64,000 bases of DNA from Photobacterium alginatilyticum (GTDB lineage: Bacteria > Pseudomonadota > Gammaproteobacteria > Enterobacterales > Vibrionaceae). The notes beneath the pieces were generated by a model. It was not told the DNA's origin. It worked only from the letters and a program-made list of their open reading frames with translations, and searched no databases. A program made the translations under genes and the position numbers. How positions within the stretch are numbered: position 1 is the stretch's first letter; every line of letters begins with the position of its first letter. Location of the stretch: positions 32,121 to 96,120 of the forward strand of contig NZ_RSEJ01000016.1 of NCBI RefSeq assembly GCF_009910675.1, given 5' to 3'. Shown here in pieces: positions 8,573 to 15,785 of this stretch.

Positions 8573-8922
8573 TGCGATTTAAGTTATTAGTGGCTTTTGT
8601 TGAAGATACAAAAACGGATGCCGTTCTGGATGCGGCTCGCGAGGCCGGTGCAACCGGCGCTACCGTTATTAACAATGCTCGCGGAGAAGGGCTTCATAAG
8701 AAGAAAACCTTTTTGGGGTTGAGCCTGGAAGTTCAGCGTGATGTGCTGTTGCTGGTTGTGGAGGAGCATTTGGCTCGCTCGATCCTTGAGACTATAGAGC
8801 AAGTCGGTGAGTTTGATTCCGGTCCCGGGCTGGGGATCGCCGTGCAACTTGATATTGAGGACGCAATAGGCGTGGCTCACCAGGTAGAGACGTTGACCAA
8901 GGTTGTGGAGGATAAGCTATGA
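8572..8922 (+). CDS. PII-like signalling protein
   Basis: A 116-residue protein with the ferredoxin-like PII pattern: beta1 KLLVAFVEDTKTDAVLDAAREAGATGATVI, a short T-loop region (~38-56, RGEGLHKKKTF), and a B-loop-like SGPGLGIA near 86-93. The T-loop lacks the Tyr that GlnD uridylylates in GlnB/GlnK, so classical nitrogen control is unlikely. PII-family proteins (GlnK on AmtB, SbtB on SbtA) commonly dock on a co-encoded transporter and gate it according to bound adenine nucleotide or 2-oxoglutarate; here the partner would be the DUF1538 pair (inference). It overlaps the next gene by 4 bp (ATGA). Confidence 0.75.
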   Translation: MRFKLLVAFVEDTKTDAVLDAAREAGATGATVINNARGEGLHKKKTFLGLSLEVQRDVLLLVVEEHLARSILETIEQVGEFDSGPGLGIAVQLDIEDAIGVAHQVETLTKVVEDKL

Positions 8923-9323
8923 GCGCTGAAAAGGTGGTCAAAGTGAGAGATGTGATGATGAATACCTATGCGATTGTCGAGGGACTGATCACGGTGGCTG
9001 AGGCGGTGCATATTGCCAAGCAGCGTCAGGTAAAGGCATTGATTGTCAACAAGCGGCATGACGATGACGAGTACGGCATTGTGCTGATGAATGACATCGC
9101 CAAGAAAGTGCTGGCCATCAACCGCTCGCCGCAGCGAACCAATGTCTACGAGATCATGACCAAGCCAGCACTGTCAGTGAGTGCGACCATGGATGTTCGT
9201 TATTGTGCCCGACTGTTTGAGCGCTTCGGTATCAGCCGGGCACCGGTGATTGAGAACGGGCAGGTACTCGGCATGGTGAGCTATAACAATATTGTGCTTA
9301 ACGGGATGTTACGGGATGACTAG
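8919..9323 (+). CDS. CBS-domain pair protein
   Basis: A 134-residue stand-alone Bateman module: CBS1 begins VRDVMMNTYAIVEG and ends YGIVLMNDIAKKV, CBS2 begins VYEIMTKPALSVSATM and ends VLGMVSYNNIV. Such modules usually bind adenosine nucleotides and regulate a partner enzyme or transporter. It is translationally coupled to the PII-like gene, giving two independent small-ligand sensors for one membrane system, an unusual combination. No DNA-binding or catalytic domain is present. Confidence 0.85.
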   Translation: MSAEKVVKVRDVMMNTYAIVEGLITVAEAVHIAKQRQVKALIVNKRHDDDEYGIVLMNDIAKKVLAINRSPQRTNVYEIMTKPALSVSATMDVRYCARLFERFGISRAPVIENGQVLGMVSYNNIVLNGMLRDD

Positions 9324-9345
9324 CCGCTCCCGGAAGGAGAGCGGC
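9323..9345 (+). terminator. Hairpin after the DUF1538 operon
   Basis: GCCGCTC pairs with GAGCGGC around a 9-nt loop directly after the CBS gene stop. There is no T run, so it may be a 3'-end stabilising stem or a factor-dependent terminator. Confidence 0.4.
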
Positions 9346-9433
9346 CTGTGGCCCACTGCTATTAGAAATGTTGAATCGTTCGGTGTAGTATCTCGGCATT
9401 CTGTTCTAGTAAGTTTTGGTAAGTGATTTTCTT

Positions 9434-9982
9434 ATGAAACTGTTTTTTGCCTCTGATATCCATGGCTGCGCCGAGAGCACCAAAACCATGCTGGCTGCGT
9501 TTGAGCAAAGCGGTGCCGACCATTTGATCCTGCTGGGAGACGTGCTTAATCACGGCCCGAGAAATGCCCTGCCTGCAGGTTATGCGCCGATTGAGGTTGC
9601 CGAACTGCTGAACCCGTATGCCGAGCGCATTACTGCTGTCCGGGGTAACTGTGACAGCGAGGTTGATCAGATGCTGCTCGAGTTTCCGATGATGGCTGAC
9701 TACAACCTGGTATTGCTTGCCGATGGCCGCCGCCTGTTCCTGACTCATGGCCACCTGTATAACGGCGACAAGCATCCACGTCTGCGTGTCGGGGATGTGA
9801 TTGTCTCCGGTCATACCCATCTGCCGGTTGCCGAGCAGAAAGAAGAACTGTATTTGTTTAATCCGGGATCTGTCACTATTCCGCGTGGCGAGCACCAGGC
9901 TAGCTACGGTTTGCTGGAAGACAATACGCTGAAAGTGGTGAGCTTTGATGGGGCGACGATCTGTTCGGTTGGGCTGAGCTAG
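9434..9982 (+). CDS. yfcE: Phosphodiesterase YfcE (metallophosphoesterase)
   Basis: About 182 residues, the length of E. coli YfcE. Metallophosphoesterase blocks are in order: ASDIHG (D, H), LLGDVLNHG (GD), VRGNCD (GNxD), LTHGHLYN (GH) and SGHTHLP (GHTH). These residues bind a di-metal centre, usually Mn. YfcE hydrolyses model phosphodiesters in vitro; the physiological substrate is unknown. I start at the ATG at 9434 (MKLFFASDIHG); a longer frame from 9416 adds six residues not seen in homologues. The ribosome site is weak. A terminator follows at 10013-10038. Confidence 0.9.
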   Translation: MKLFFASDIHGCAESTKTMLAAFEQSGADHLILLGDVLNHGPRNALPAGYAPIEVAELLNPYAERITAVRGNCDSEVDQMLLEFPMMADYNLVLLADGRRLFLTHGHLYNGDKHPRLRVGDVIVSGHTHLPVAEQKEELYLFNPGSVTIPRGEHQASYGLLEDNTLKVVSFDGATICSVGLS

Positions 9983-10012
9983 TTCCTGATTGTCGATGCA
10001 TAGATACTTGCC

Positions 10013-10038
10013 AGAGCGCACAACTTGTGCGCTCTTTT
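10013..10038 (+). terminator. Intrinsic terminator of yfcE
   Basis: A perfect 10-bp stem AGAGCGCACA/TGTGCGCTCT with a 3-nt loop followed by TTTAT. Confidence 0.8.
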
Positions 10039-10178
10039 ATTCCTACTGGTATTTCTTGCAACAACCGCTAACCTTTTGTTGTTCTGACAAAATACTGACA
10101 CTTTCCCTCTAGTACTCCAGTTTCCCGCCTGCCACACTAAATACAGATAAATATCGGAATGAAAATAAGGTGTTAAGG

Positions 10179-10901
10179 ATGAATAAACAGGTATTGGGCA
10201 TTGTGCTCGGCGGGGTACTGGTTGCCCTTGGATTAGGAAGCTGTGGCTATTTTATCGGTCAGACAATGTATAACGCCAAAGTGGCGATGAACATTGCCGA
10301 GGTGAAGGGCCTGGCGGAGCAGCGGGTTGAATCTGATATCGCCAATTGGCAGCTGCGCTTTTCTATTAGTTCCAAGAATAAGCAAGATATCCCGGCGCTC
10401 TACCAGCAGGCTGAAGCCCAACAGCAGGAAATCATTGCGATTCTCAAGGCCAATGGTTTTACCGATGGTGAAATTGAAATCGGGTTGATTGAATACAAGT
10501 ATTATGAATACCGCAACGATAGCCAGACAGTCGTCGATCAAGATCATGAACTTGAAGGAATGATAAGCCTGGAGACGACGAAAGTCCGTGATGTGGCTAC
10601 CGTACGCGGTGAAGTGAACAAGCTGGTTGCCAAGGGCTACAACATTACCAACTATGCACCGACCTACCGTTTTACCCAGCTCAATGACATCAAGCCAGAG
10701 ATGCTCAAAGCCGCCACGACCAATGCGCGTATTGCCGCCAATGAGTTTGCTGCCAACGCGGGTGTCGTGGTGGGGGGGATCCGCTCGGCCCGGCAGGGGA
10801 ACTTCTCGATCACGGATGCTGGCGAGGAGTATGGTGATCGGCACAAGATAGAAAAAGATATACGTGTCGTGACCCGTATCGAGTTCTATCTGACCGAGTA
10901 A
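10179..10901 (+). CDS. SIMPL-domain (DUF541) envelope protein
   Basis: A 240-residue protein with an N-terminal hydrophobic anchor (~6-30) and the SIMPL/DUF541 layout: GLAEQRVESDIANWQLRFSI, then two repeats of the fold with conserved YRFTQLNDIKPEMLKAATTNAR (in parts) and ending VVTRIEFYL. Related to E. coli YggE-like periplasmic proteins, some linked to oxidative stress; exact role unknown. The ATG at 10179 with AAGG 8 nt upstream is preferred over a GTG at 10170. Convergent with the TauE/SafE gene, only 13 bp apart. Confidence 0.8.
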   Translation: MNKQVLGIVLGGVLVALGLGSCGYFIGQTMYNAKVAMNIAEVKGLAEQRVESDIANWQLRFSISSKNKQDIPALYQQAEAQQQEIIAILKANGFTDGEIEIGLIEYKYYEYRNDSQTVVDQDHELEGMISLETTKVRDVATVRGEVNKLVAKGYNITNYAPTYRFTQLNDIKPEMLKAATTNARIAANEFAANAGVVVGGIRSARQGNFSITDAGEEYGDRHKIEKDIRVVTRIEFYLTE

Positions 10902-10914
10902 TGCCGGATCGTCG

Positions 10915-11676
10915 CTAAAAGCCGACAAGCAGTTTGAAGCCGATGAGAAAGGTTAATATCTCGAAGCTGCGTTTGATCAGGCTATTGCTTTTCTTGGAGG
11001 CAAGGTGGGCACCAAGGTAGCCGCCAAGAAACGAACCGAGTAGCAATACCGGGATCCAAGGCCAATAGATATCGGCACCGGCTACATACATGGTGGCAGC
11101 GCCTATACCGTTCCAAAACAGGCCGACACTGACCAGGGTGAGGGCAACAGCCTGCTTGTAGTCGAAACCGAACCAGCGGATCAAAAACAAGGTCACGAAT
11201 AATCCTGTCCCGGCAGTGAGCGAGCCGTTTAATATTCCTATCAGGGCTAGCCCGAGACCGCCGATCACCATCCCCTGCCAGTGGCGGTTGCGAGGCTGGT
11301 CGAACTGACCGAGTTCTTTTTTGGTGAGCGAGTATATGCCTAGTCCCAAAATCAATAGTCCCAGCATCGCTTCGGCGGTTCTGCCCGGCACGAACAAGAT
11401 CACATTGGCGCCCAATATCACGCCCAGCATACCGGCCACAATCACATAGACGGTCAGTGGCCAGTTGAGGCTGCCGGCTCTTATATGCTTGATAGCAGCC
11501 CCCAGTCCGAGGGCGACACTGGCGACTTTATGGGTGGCCAGCGCAACGGCAAAGGGAAGGCCAAGAAAGATAAGTAACGGAAACTGGATCAGGCCAGCGC
11601 CGCCTCCGGACAAAGAGGCCAGGGTGTTGGACAGCAGTGAGCCGAGAAACAGGCCGAGAGTGTTTAATAGATCCAT
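10915..11676 (-). CDS. TauE/SafE-family permease
   Basis: About 253 residues with roughly eight membrane segments. The N-terminal half shows the family signature GSLLSNTLASLSGGGAGLIQ and LPFAVALATHKVASVALGLGA; the second half repeats the pattern with GSLTAGTGLFVTLFLIRWFGF. The family exports or imports small organosulfur or carboxylate anions (sulfite, sulfoacetate, taurine degradation products); substrate here is unknown. The long open frame extends to 11838, but the first 54 codons are not membrane-protein-like and the ATG at 11676 begins the conserved sequence. No neighbouring sulfur genes are seen. Confidence 0.82.
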   Translation of the reverse strand: MDLLNTLGLFLGSLLSNTLASLSGGGAGLIQFPLLIFLGLPFAVALATHKVASVALGLGAAIKHIRAGSLNWPLTVYVIVAGMLGVILGANVILFVPGRTAEAMLGLLILGLGIYSLTKKELGQFDQPRNRHWQGMVIGGLGLALIGILNGSLTAGTGLFVTLFLIRWFGFDYKQAVALTLVSVGLFWNGIGAATMYVAGADIYWPWIPVLLLGSFLGGYLGAHLASKKSNSLIKRSFEILTFLIGFKLLVGF

Positions 11677-11977
11677 GATGTGTAGATAATTCCCTTTATC
11701 TGCAAGTGACTTGCATCTTATCAACTTCGCAGGCCAGCTGCATCCGGCATCTAAGGGCATTTTTTCACTCGGGTTGTGAGGGCGATTTTGATCGAAATGA
11801 GCAATTGGATTACTGAAATGTTGAGTGATGTTTACCAAATATGTTGATTCGGAATATTCGAGTCATGATATCGTTTTTATCGAGTTTTTGTTGGTGTCGA
11901 GTCTTGTATTTCACCTGATTTAGGTTCACTATCCGGCATCCATTTTTATGTGTTTCAGTAGGTACAGGTACAAGATT

Positions 11978-12823
11978 ATGAGTCAGGGGCAGTTTGATTC
12001 TCTTTTACCGCCGCAGATGGCCGAGAAGGCCGCTGAGGTCGGGGTAGGCAAAGCCACAAAAGATCCGGTGAAATCGCTTTTGCTGGCCATTACTGCTGGG
12101 ATGCATATCGGCATTGCATTTGTTTTTTATACTACGGTGACTACTGGTTCGGGTGACATGGCGTGGGGAATGGCCCGTTTTGTCGGCGGGCTGGCATTTA
12201 GCCTGGGATTGATCCTGGTGGTGATTACCGGTGGTGAGCTGTTTACCAGTTCGGTGCTTACCTTGGTCGCCCGTGCCAGCGGTAAAATCAGCTGGAAAAG
12301 CCTGTGCCTGAACTGGGGCGTTGTCTATATCGGCAACCTGATCGGCGCCTTGTTGCTGGTGGGGATTATGCTGGTTAGTAAACAGTACCTGTCAGCTGAC
12401 GGTGCTTTGGGGATCAACACCATGCAAATTGCCCAGCACAAGCTGCACCATGGATTTTTCCAGGCCGTTGCCCTGGGGATCATGTGTAATGTATTGGTGT
12501 GTGTCGCGGTATGGATGACGTTTAGCGGTCGTACCCTGACGGATAAAATCATCGTGATGGTATTGCCTGTTGCAATGTTTGTCTCGGCGGGTTTCGAGCA
12601 CTGTATTGCCAATATGTTCCAGGTCCCGATGGCCATCGGTATCAAAAACCTGGCTTCCCCGGAGTTCTGGCAGATGAGCGGCATGAACCCGGCCGACTTT
12701 GCCGACCTGACCATGGGCAACTTCATCCTTCATAACCTGATTCCGGTGACGATGGGGAATATTATCGGTGGTGGTGTCTTTGTCGGGATGGGATACTGGA
12801 TTATTTACCTGCGCGGCAAGTAA
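11978..12823 (+). CDS. Formate/nitrite transporter (FocA/NirC family)
   Basis: A 281-residue pentameric-channel subunit with six membrane segments. Diagnostic residues are the omega-loop GGELFTSS (Thr91 region of FocA) and AGFEHCIANMF with the central His of FocA His209. N-terminal MSQGQFDSLLPPQMAEKAAEVGVGKA is FNT-like. It likely moves formate or nitrite; reading alone cannot separate these. Unlike in E. coli it is not next to pflB, which lies 30 kb away. The start at 11978 is preferred; an upstream frame from 11948 adds ten unconserved residues. A good terminator follows (12887-12918). Confidence 0.88.
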   Translation: MSQGQFDSLLPPQMAEKAAEVGVGKATKDPVKSLLLAITAGMHIGIAFVFYTTVTTGSGDMAWGMARFVGGLAFSLGLILVVITGGELFTSSVLTLVARASGKISWKSLCLNWGVVYIGNLIGALLLVGIMLVSKQYLSADGALGINTMQIAQHKLHHGFFQAVALGIMCNVLVCVAVWMTFSGRTLTDKIIVMVLPVAMFVSAGFEHCIANMFQVPMAIGIKNLASPEFWQMSGMNPADFADLTMGNFILHNLIPVTMGNIIGGGVFVGMGYWIIYLRGK

Positions 12824-12886
12824 TGATCAGGTGACGTCGAGTATCATTGGCGTAGAGAATTCTTCCTGATTAAAACTGAAAGTAAT

Positions 12887-12918
12887 AATGGTCATAGCAA
12901 AAGCTGTGGCCATTTTTT
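12887..12918 (+). terminator. Intrinsic terminator of the FNT gene
   Basis: A 12-bp stem AATGGTCATAGC/GCTGTGGCCATT (two G-U pairs) with an AAAA loop followed by a T run. Confidence 0.8.
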
Positions 12919-12936
12919 ATGGCCGCTGTATACCGG

Positions 12937-13800
12937 CTAGCTTTGATGCTTCTCTCGATATTCCCTGGGGGTTAGCTGCTTATAGCCTTTAAACTTACGA
13001 TTGAAATTGGCCTGGTTACGGTATCCTACGGTTTCGGCAATACAGCCTACCCGCAGGTTGGTTGTCTCGAGCAGGCGGGCAGCATGGCTGAGCCGTACCT
13101 TTGTTAAGTGCTGGCTAAAACTTTCGCCAAAATGTCGCTGGAAAAGCCGGTGGAGGCTACTTTCACTGATGTAGAGGTGCCGGGATACCTGACTGAGGGT
13201 GATATTTTCTGCGTAATTCTTCTCTAGGTAGGCACATAGTCTGTCAATCTTATTTTTATTCTCATCTTGCTGTTTCGCGAGTGTATCTGATGAGATCGGC
13301 GCCAGAGTAATTGCCGTTTTATCCTGGCAAAGAATGGCAATAATGTCGATTAAGACGGCAAGCTGTTGAATTGATGAAGATGAATAGTCTAGTTGAGAAA
13401 GTCTTTGATGTACCCACCTGGCGGTCTGTGATGAAAACAAAATACCCTTATCTGACTTTTTGAGTAGGTAGTCCATCTTTCTCAGTTCAACACAGCTAAA
13501 AATCATATTGGTTATCCACTCTTTCTTGAACCAGATGGAGTGCAATTCAGCTTGTCGGGAAGGTGCCGGGTTCTGGTGATAAACCGCGTGCGGCATGTGT
13601 GGTGGAATAAGTATGAGATGATGTTCCTGCAGTTCTCCCTGATACTGCCCCAACTGAATTTGTCCTTGGCAGCGAAGATGTAAGTTAAGTTCAAATTCCT
13701 GATGGTAATGGGGCTCTATGATGCCTGCGGGTGCTAGTTGATGCTTATGGCGCCAAGACATTCCCGGCCGTTGAGGCACCTTTTCTAATTTATACCTCAT
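12937..13800 (-). CDS. AraC-family transcriptional regulator
   Basis: A 287-residue regulator. The N-terminal cupin-like ligand domain (~20-90) includes EPHYHQEFELNLHL and LILIPPHMPH; the C-terminal double helix-turn-helix (~185-285) includes LYISESSLHRLFQRHFGESF and the family tail VGYRNQANFNRKFKGYKQLTPREYR (read in two parts). It faces the FNT gene convergently and is divergent from a small orphan gene at 13977 with a 176-bp AT-rich spacer. Target and inducer are unknown. Confidence 0.88.
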   Translation of the reverse strand: MRYKLEKVPQRPGMSWRHKHQLAPAGIIEPHYHQEFELNLHLRCQGQIQLGQYQGELQEHHLILIPPHMPHAVYHQNPAPSRQAELHSIWFKKEWITNMIFSCVELRKMDYLLKKSDKGILFSSQTARWVHQRLSQLDYSSSSIQQLAVLIDIIAILCQDKTAITLAPISSDTLAKQQDENKNKIDRLCAYLEKNYAENITLSQVSRHLYISESSLHRLFQRHFGESFSQHLTKVRLSHAARLLETTNLRVGCIAETVGYRNQANFNRKFKGYKQLTPREYREKHQS

Positions 13801-13976
13801 TGAACAGTTATTTCCTTTTGCTGAGATAGTACTTATTTTTAGCTAAATAACACTACTTTCCTAGTCAAATTAAATAGAGTGACAGAAAAGTACCAAATAA
13901 TTGAAGCTTAGTATTAGTTTTGTGAATATTTCGACCTAAAGTACCTCACATAGAGAAATACGAGAGGGATGATTTC

Positions 13977-14171
13977 ATGGAAAACCTATGTCAATATTTT
14001 ATGATGTTGAGTGAAAATACACGTCGTGAGTGGATACATACCTTATTCAATACCTATGGCTACAATAATACCCGCTACTGGAAGTTGCTTGGTTATACAT
14101 CGCAAAAGGAATTCAAGCAAGAGTTGGCTCGGATGAACAGGGAAAGCAAGCAAGGTAAACGGTTTATTTAA
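13977..14171 (+). CDS. Small orphan protein (64 aa)
   Basis: A basic 64-residue protein (MENLCQYFMMLSENTRREWI at the start, ARMNRESKQGKRFI at the end), with no membrane segment and an aromatic-rich middle (NTYGYNNTRYWKLLGY). GAGGG at about 9 nt spacing supports translation. I do not recognise the family. It is divergent from the AraC gene, so AraC-type control of this promoter is possible. The AT-rich composition and lack of conserved neighbours suggest accessory DNA. Confidence 0.5.
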   Translation: MENLCQYFMMLSENTRREWIHTLFNTYGYNNTRYWKLLGYTSQKEFKQELARMNRESKQGKRFI

Positions 14172-14194
14172 ATTCTGGGCATTGCCAGTAAAGT

Positions 14195-14404
14195 ATGATT
14201 ATGGAATATAGCAATATAATGGATGATAAATTATTAAAATGGGCTAAGAGTTTGCGTCAACCTCTAACCTCATTGATTATAGCCGCAACGTTTTCCGGGA
14301 CAGTTAGTTATATTGCTTTCAGGTATTATCTCTATTTTTTTGTTAGTTATTTTACAGTATATTACTGGGTGAGTAATATACTGAAATTGCTGACATTTCA
14401 GTAA
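14195..14404 (+). CDS. Possible small membrane protein (69 aa)
   Basis: An open frame following the 64-residue gene, with two hydrophobic segments (LTSLIIAATFSGTVSYIAF and YLYFFVSYFTVYYWVSNIL). No convincing ribosome site is seen upstream of any of the three in-frame ATGs. It could be real (translated with the preceding gene) or a chance frame in AT-rich DNA. Confidence 0.3.
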   Translation: MIMEYSNIMDDKLLKWAKSLRQPLTSLIIAATFSGTVSYIAFRYYLYFFVSYFTVYYWVSNILKLLTFQ

Positions 14405-14963
14405 TTATACCCAAGCTACTTTAAGATACTTGTTTCAGCGAGAGTTACTTGGCAACTAGGCCTAGTATCGATTTGAAGATTTAGTGGCTCTAATTTAATA
14501 ATCGGTAACAACGCATAGAAGCCCTTATCTACTTAAAGAACTGGAACTTGCCCTATGGGAGTGAGCCACCGCGTTCATTTCTGTATCAAGTAACGTGGAC
14601 AGGGGCTATCATTTCTGCCGTTACTTTCCTTGAACTGAACATTATTAATTTTTTTAAATTCCTATAGGGTGGTACTTTGTTTTAATTGATGTTGTGTGGG
14701 TATATTTCGGTTATAAAAGTTACTTGTTTGATTATTAACTTCCGTAAAAGTGCTAGTTTTATTAGCAAGAAGTATGAAGGATGTTTTTAAGCTGAATGGA
14801 TGCCTGCGGAATATCGCTTTGACTGGTTTTTTAGTATCGAATAGACTCGAATGTTGCCATTTGGCAGTCAGGTGGGTTTATCTTATTTTATCTAGAGTAT
14901 CACACCGTCAGATGGTTATTTCTTCAGCGTCAAAAAATAATCAATAAGGGAATAAAGACTACA
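14405..14963. repeat. AT-rich non-coding stretch with a probable degraded dispersed repeat (about 14405-14640)
   Basis: No convincing gene is present. The first ~235 bp (TATACCCAAGCTACTT through CTTTCCTTGAACTGAAC) resembles, from memory, a dispersed repeat seen in many copies in Vibrio and Photobacterium genomes, whose reverse strand gives spurious peptides such as LAETSILK. No second copy occurs in this window, so the call rests on recall. The remainder (14641-14963) is AT-rich and includes a GTG-initiated 65-codon frame at 14750-14947 that I do not believe. The last part should hold the promoter of the lipoprotein gene. Confidence 0.3.
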
Positions 14964-15668
14964 ATGAATATTATTGCAAGGGCCATGTTGGTCGGGTTGA
15001 TCAGTCTTCTCGGTGTGGGCTGTACAACAATTAAAACCAATGAATTAACACTCGATGAGTCACAAAAACTAAAAAATAGATCCGTCGTGCTTAATAAGTA
15101 TGACGCGCTTCCTGATTTTCCGGCTCAAACTGCACTTAATGTGCAGTTTGGACTCATTGGTTTTGCCACTGCAGTAAGTAATGGCAATGATATGATCATC
15201 AATAACCAGGTTAAAGATCCGGCAAGAGACATAGCGAAAGAACTTGGTAGTGGATTGAGCGAGAATTACAACGTTAAAGTGGTTGAAGCGGAAGAAACGG
15301 TTTCAGCTGAAAGTGATGTAGCGGACTTAGTTAAGTCACATGCAGGTTATGACTATATTCTTGATGTCAAAACATTAGGCTGGGGTAGCATCTATTTCTT
15401 AGATGATTTCGATAACTATAAAGTGATGTATACCGCTCATGCTCGCCTAATTGATACAGCAACAGAGGTTACGATTGTTGAAGAGCTATGTAGTTATGTA
15501 CCGGACTATGTTGAAACTAATGATGCACCATCTTATGAGCAACTTGAAGATGGTACCGGGTTGAAACGAGAGTTGAGCAAGTCAGTTGATTATTGTGTCG
15601 ATCGTATTCGTACCATGGCGAAACTTCATGCCCAAACCAATCAAAAGCCTCAGGTTGCTGTGAATTAA
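14964..15668 (+). CDS. Lipoprotein of unknown function (234 aa)
   Basis: A signal sequence ends in the lipobox LGVGC with Cys20, followed by TTIKTNELTLDE. The mature domain has hydrophobic beta-rich segments (LNVQFGLIGFATAVS, YDYILDVKTLGWGSIYF) and two or three later Cys (ELCSY, DYCVDR). I do not recognise a family; envelope location is the only safe statement. It is more AT-rich than the flanking housekeeping genes. A perfect 10-bp inverted repeat with a 5-nt loop lies inside the coding region at 15126-15150. It converges on pta with a shared hairpin at 15732-15758. Confidence 0.75.
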   Translation: MNIIARAMLVGLISLLGVGCTTIKTNELTLDESQKLKNRSVVLNKYDALPDFPAQTALNVQFGLIGFATAVSNGNDMIINNQVKDPARDIAKELGSGLSENYNVKVVEAEETVSAESDVADLVKSHAGYDYILDVKTLGWGSIYFLDDFDNYKVMYTAHARLIDTATEVTIVEELCSYVPDYVETNDAPSYEQLEDGTGLKRELSKSVDYCVDRIRTMAKLHAQTNQKPQVAVN

Positions 15669-15731
15669 GGCGACTTACTGACAGGCTTTTATCATCGGAA
15701 GCGATTAATTTAATTCACTTTTATCCTATAA

Positions 15732-15758
15732 AAACGCCCCCGCATGGCGGAGGCGTTT
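15732..15758. terminator. Terminator of pta (bidirectional hairpin)
   Basis: AAACGCCCCCGC pairs with GCGGAGGCGTTT (one mismatch) around ATG. On the minus strand it is followed by a T run, so it mainly serves pta; the convergent lipoprotein gene may share it. Confidence 0.75.
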
Positions 15759-15785
15759 AAACTATTTCTTAGTCGTTAATAACGA

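Noticed and set aside
14750..14947. 65-codon plus-strand frame in the AT-rich gap
   Set aside because: GTG start, no ribosome site, no recognisable sequence; likely chance.
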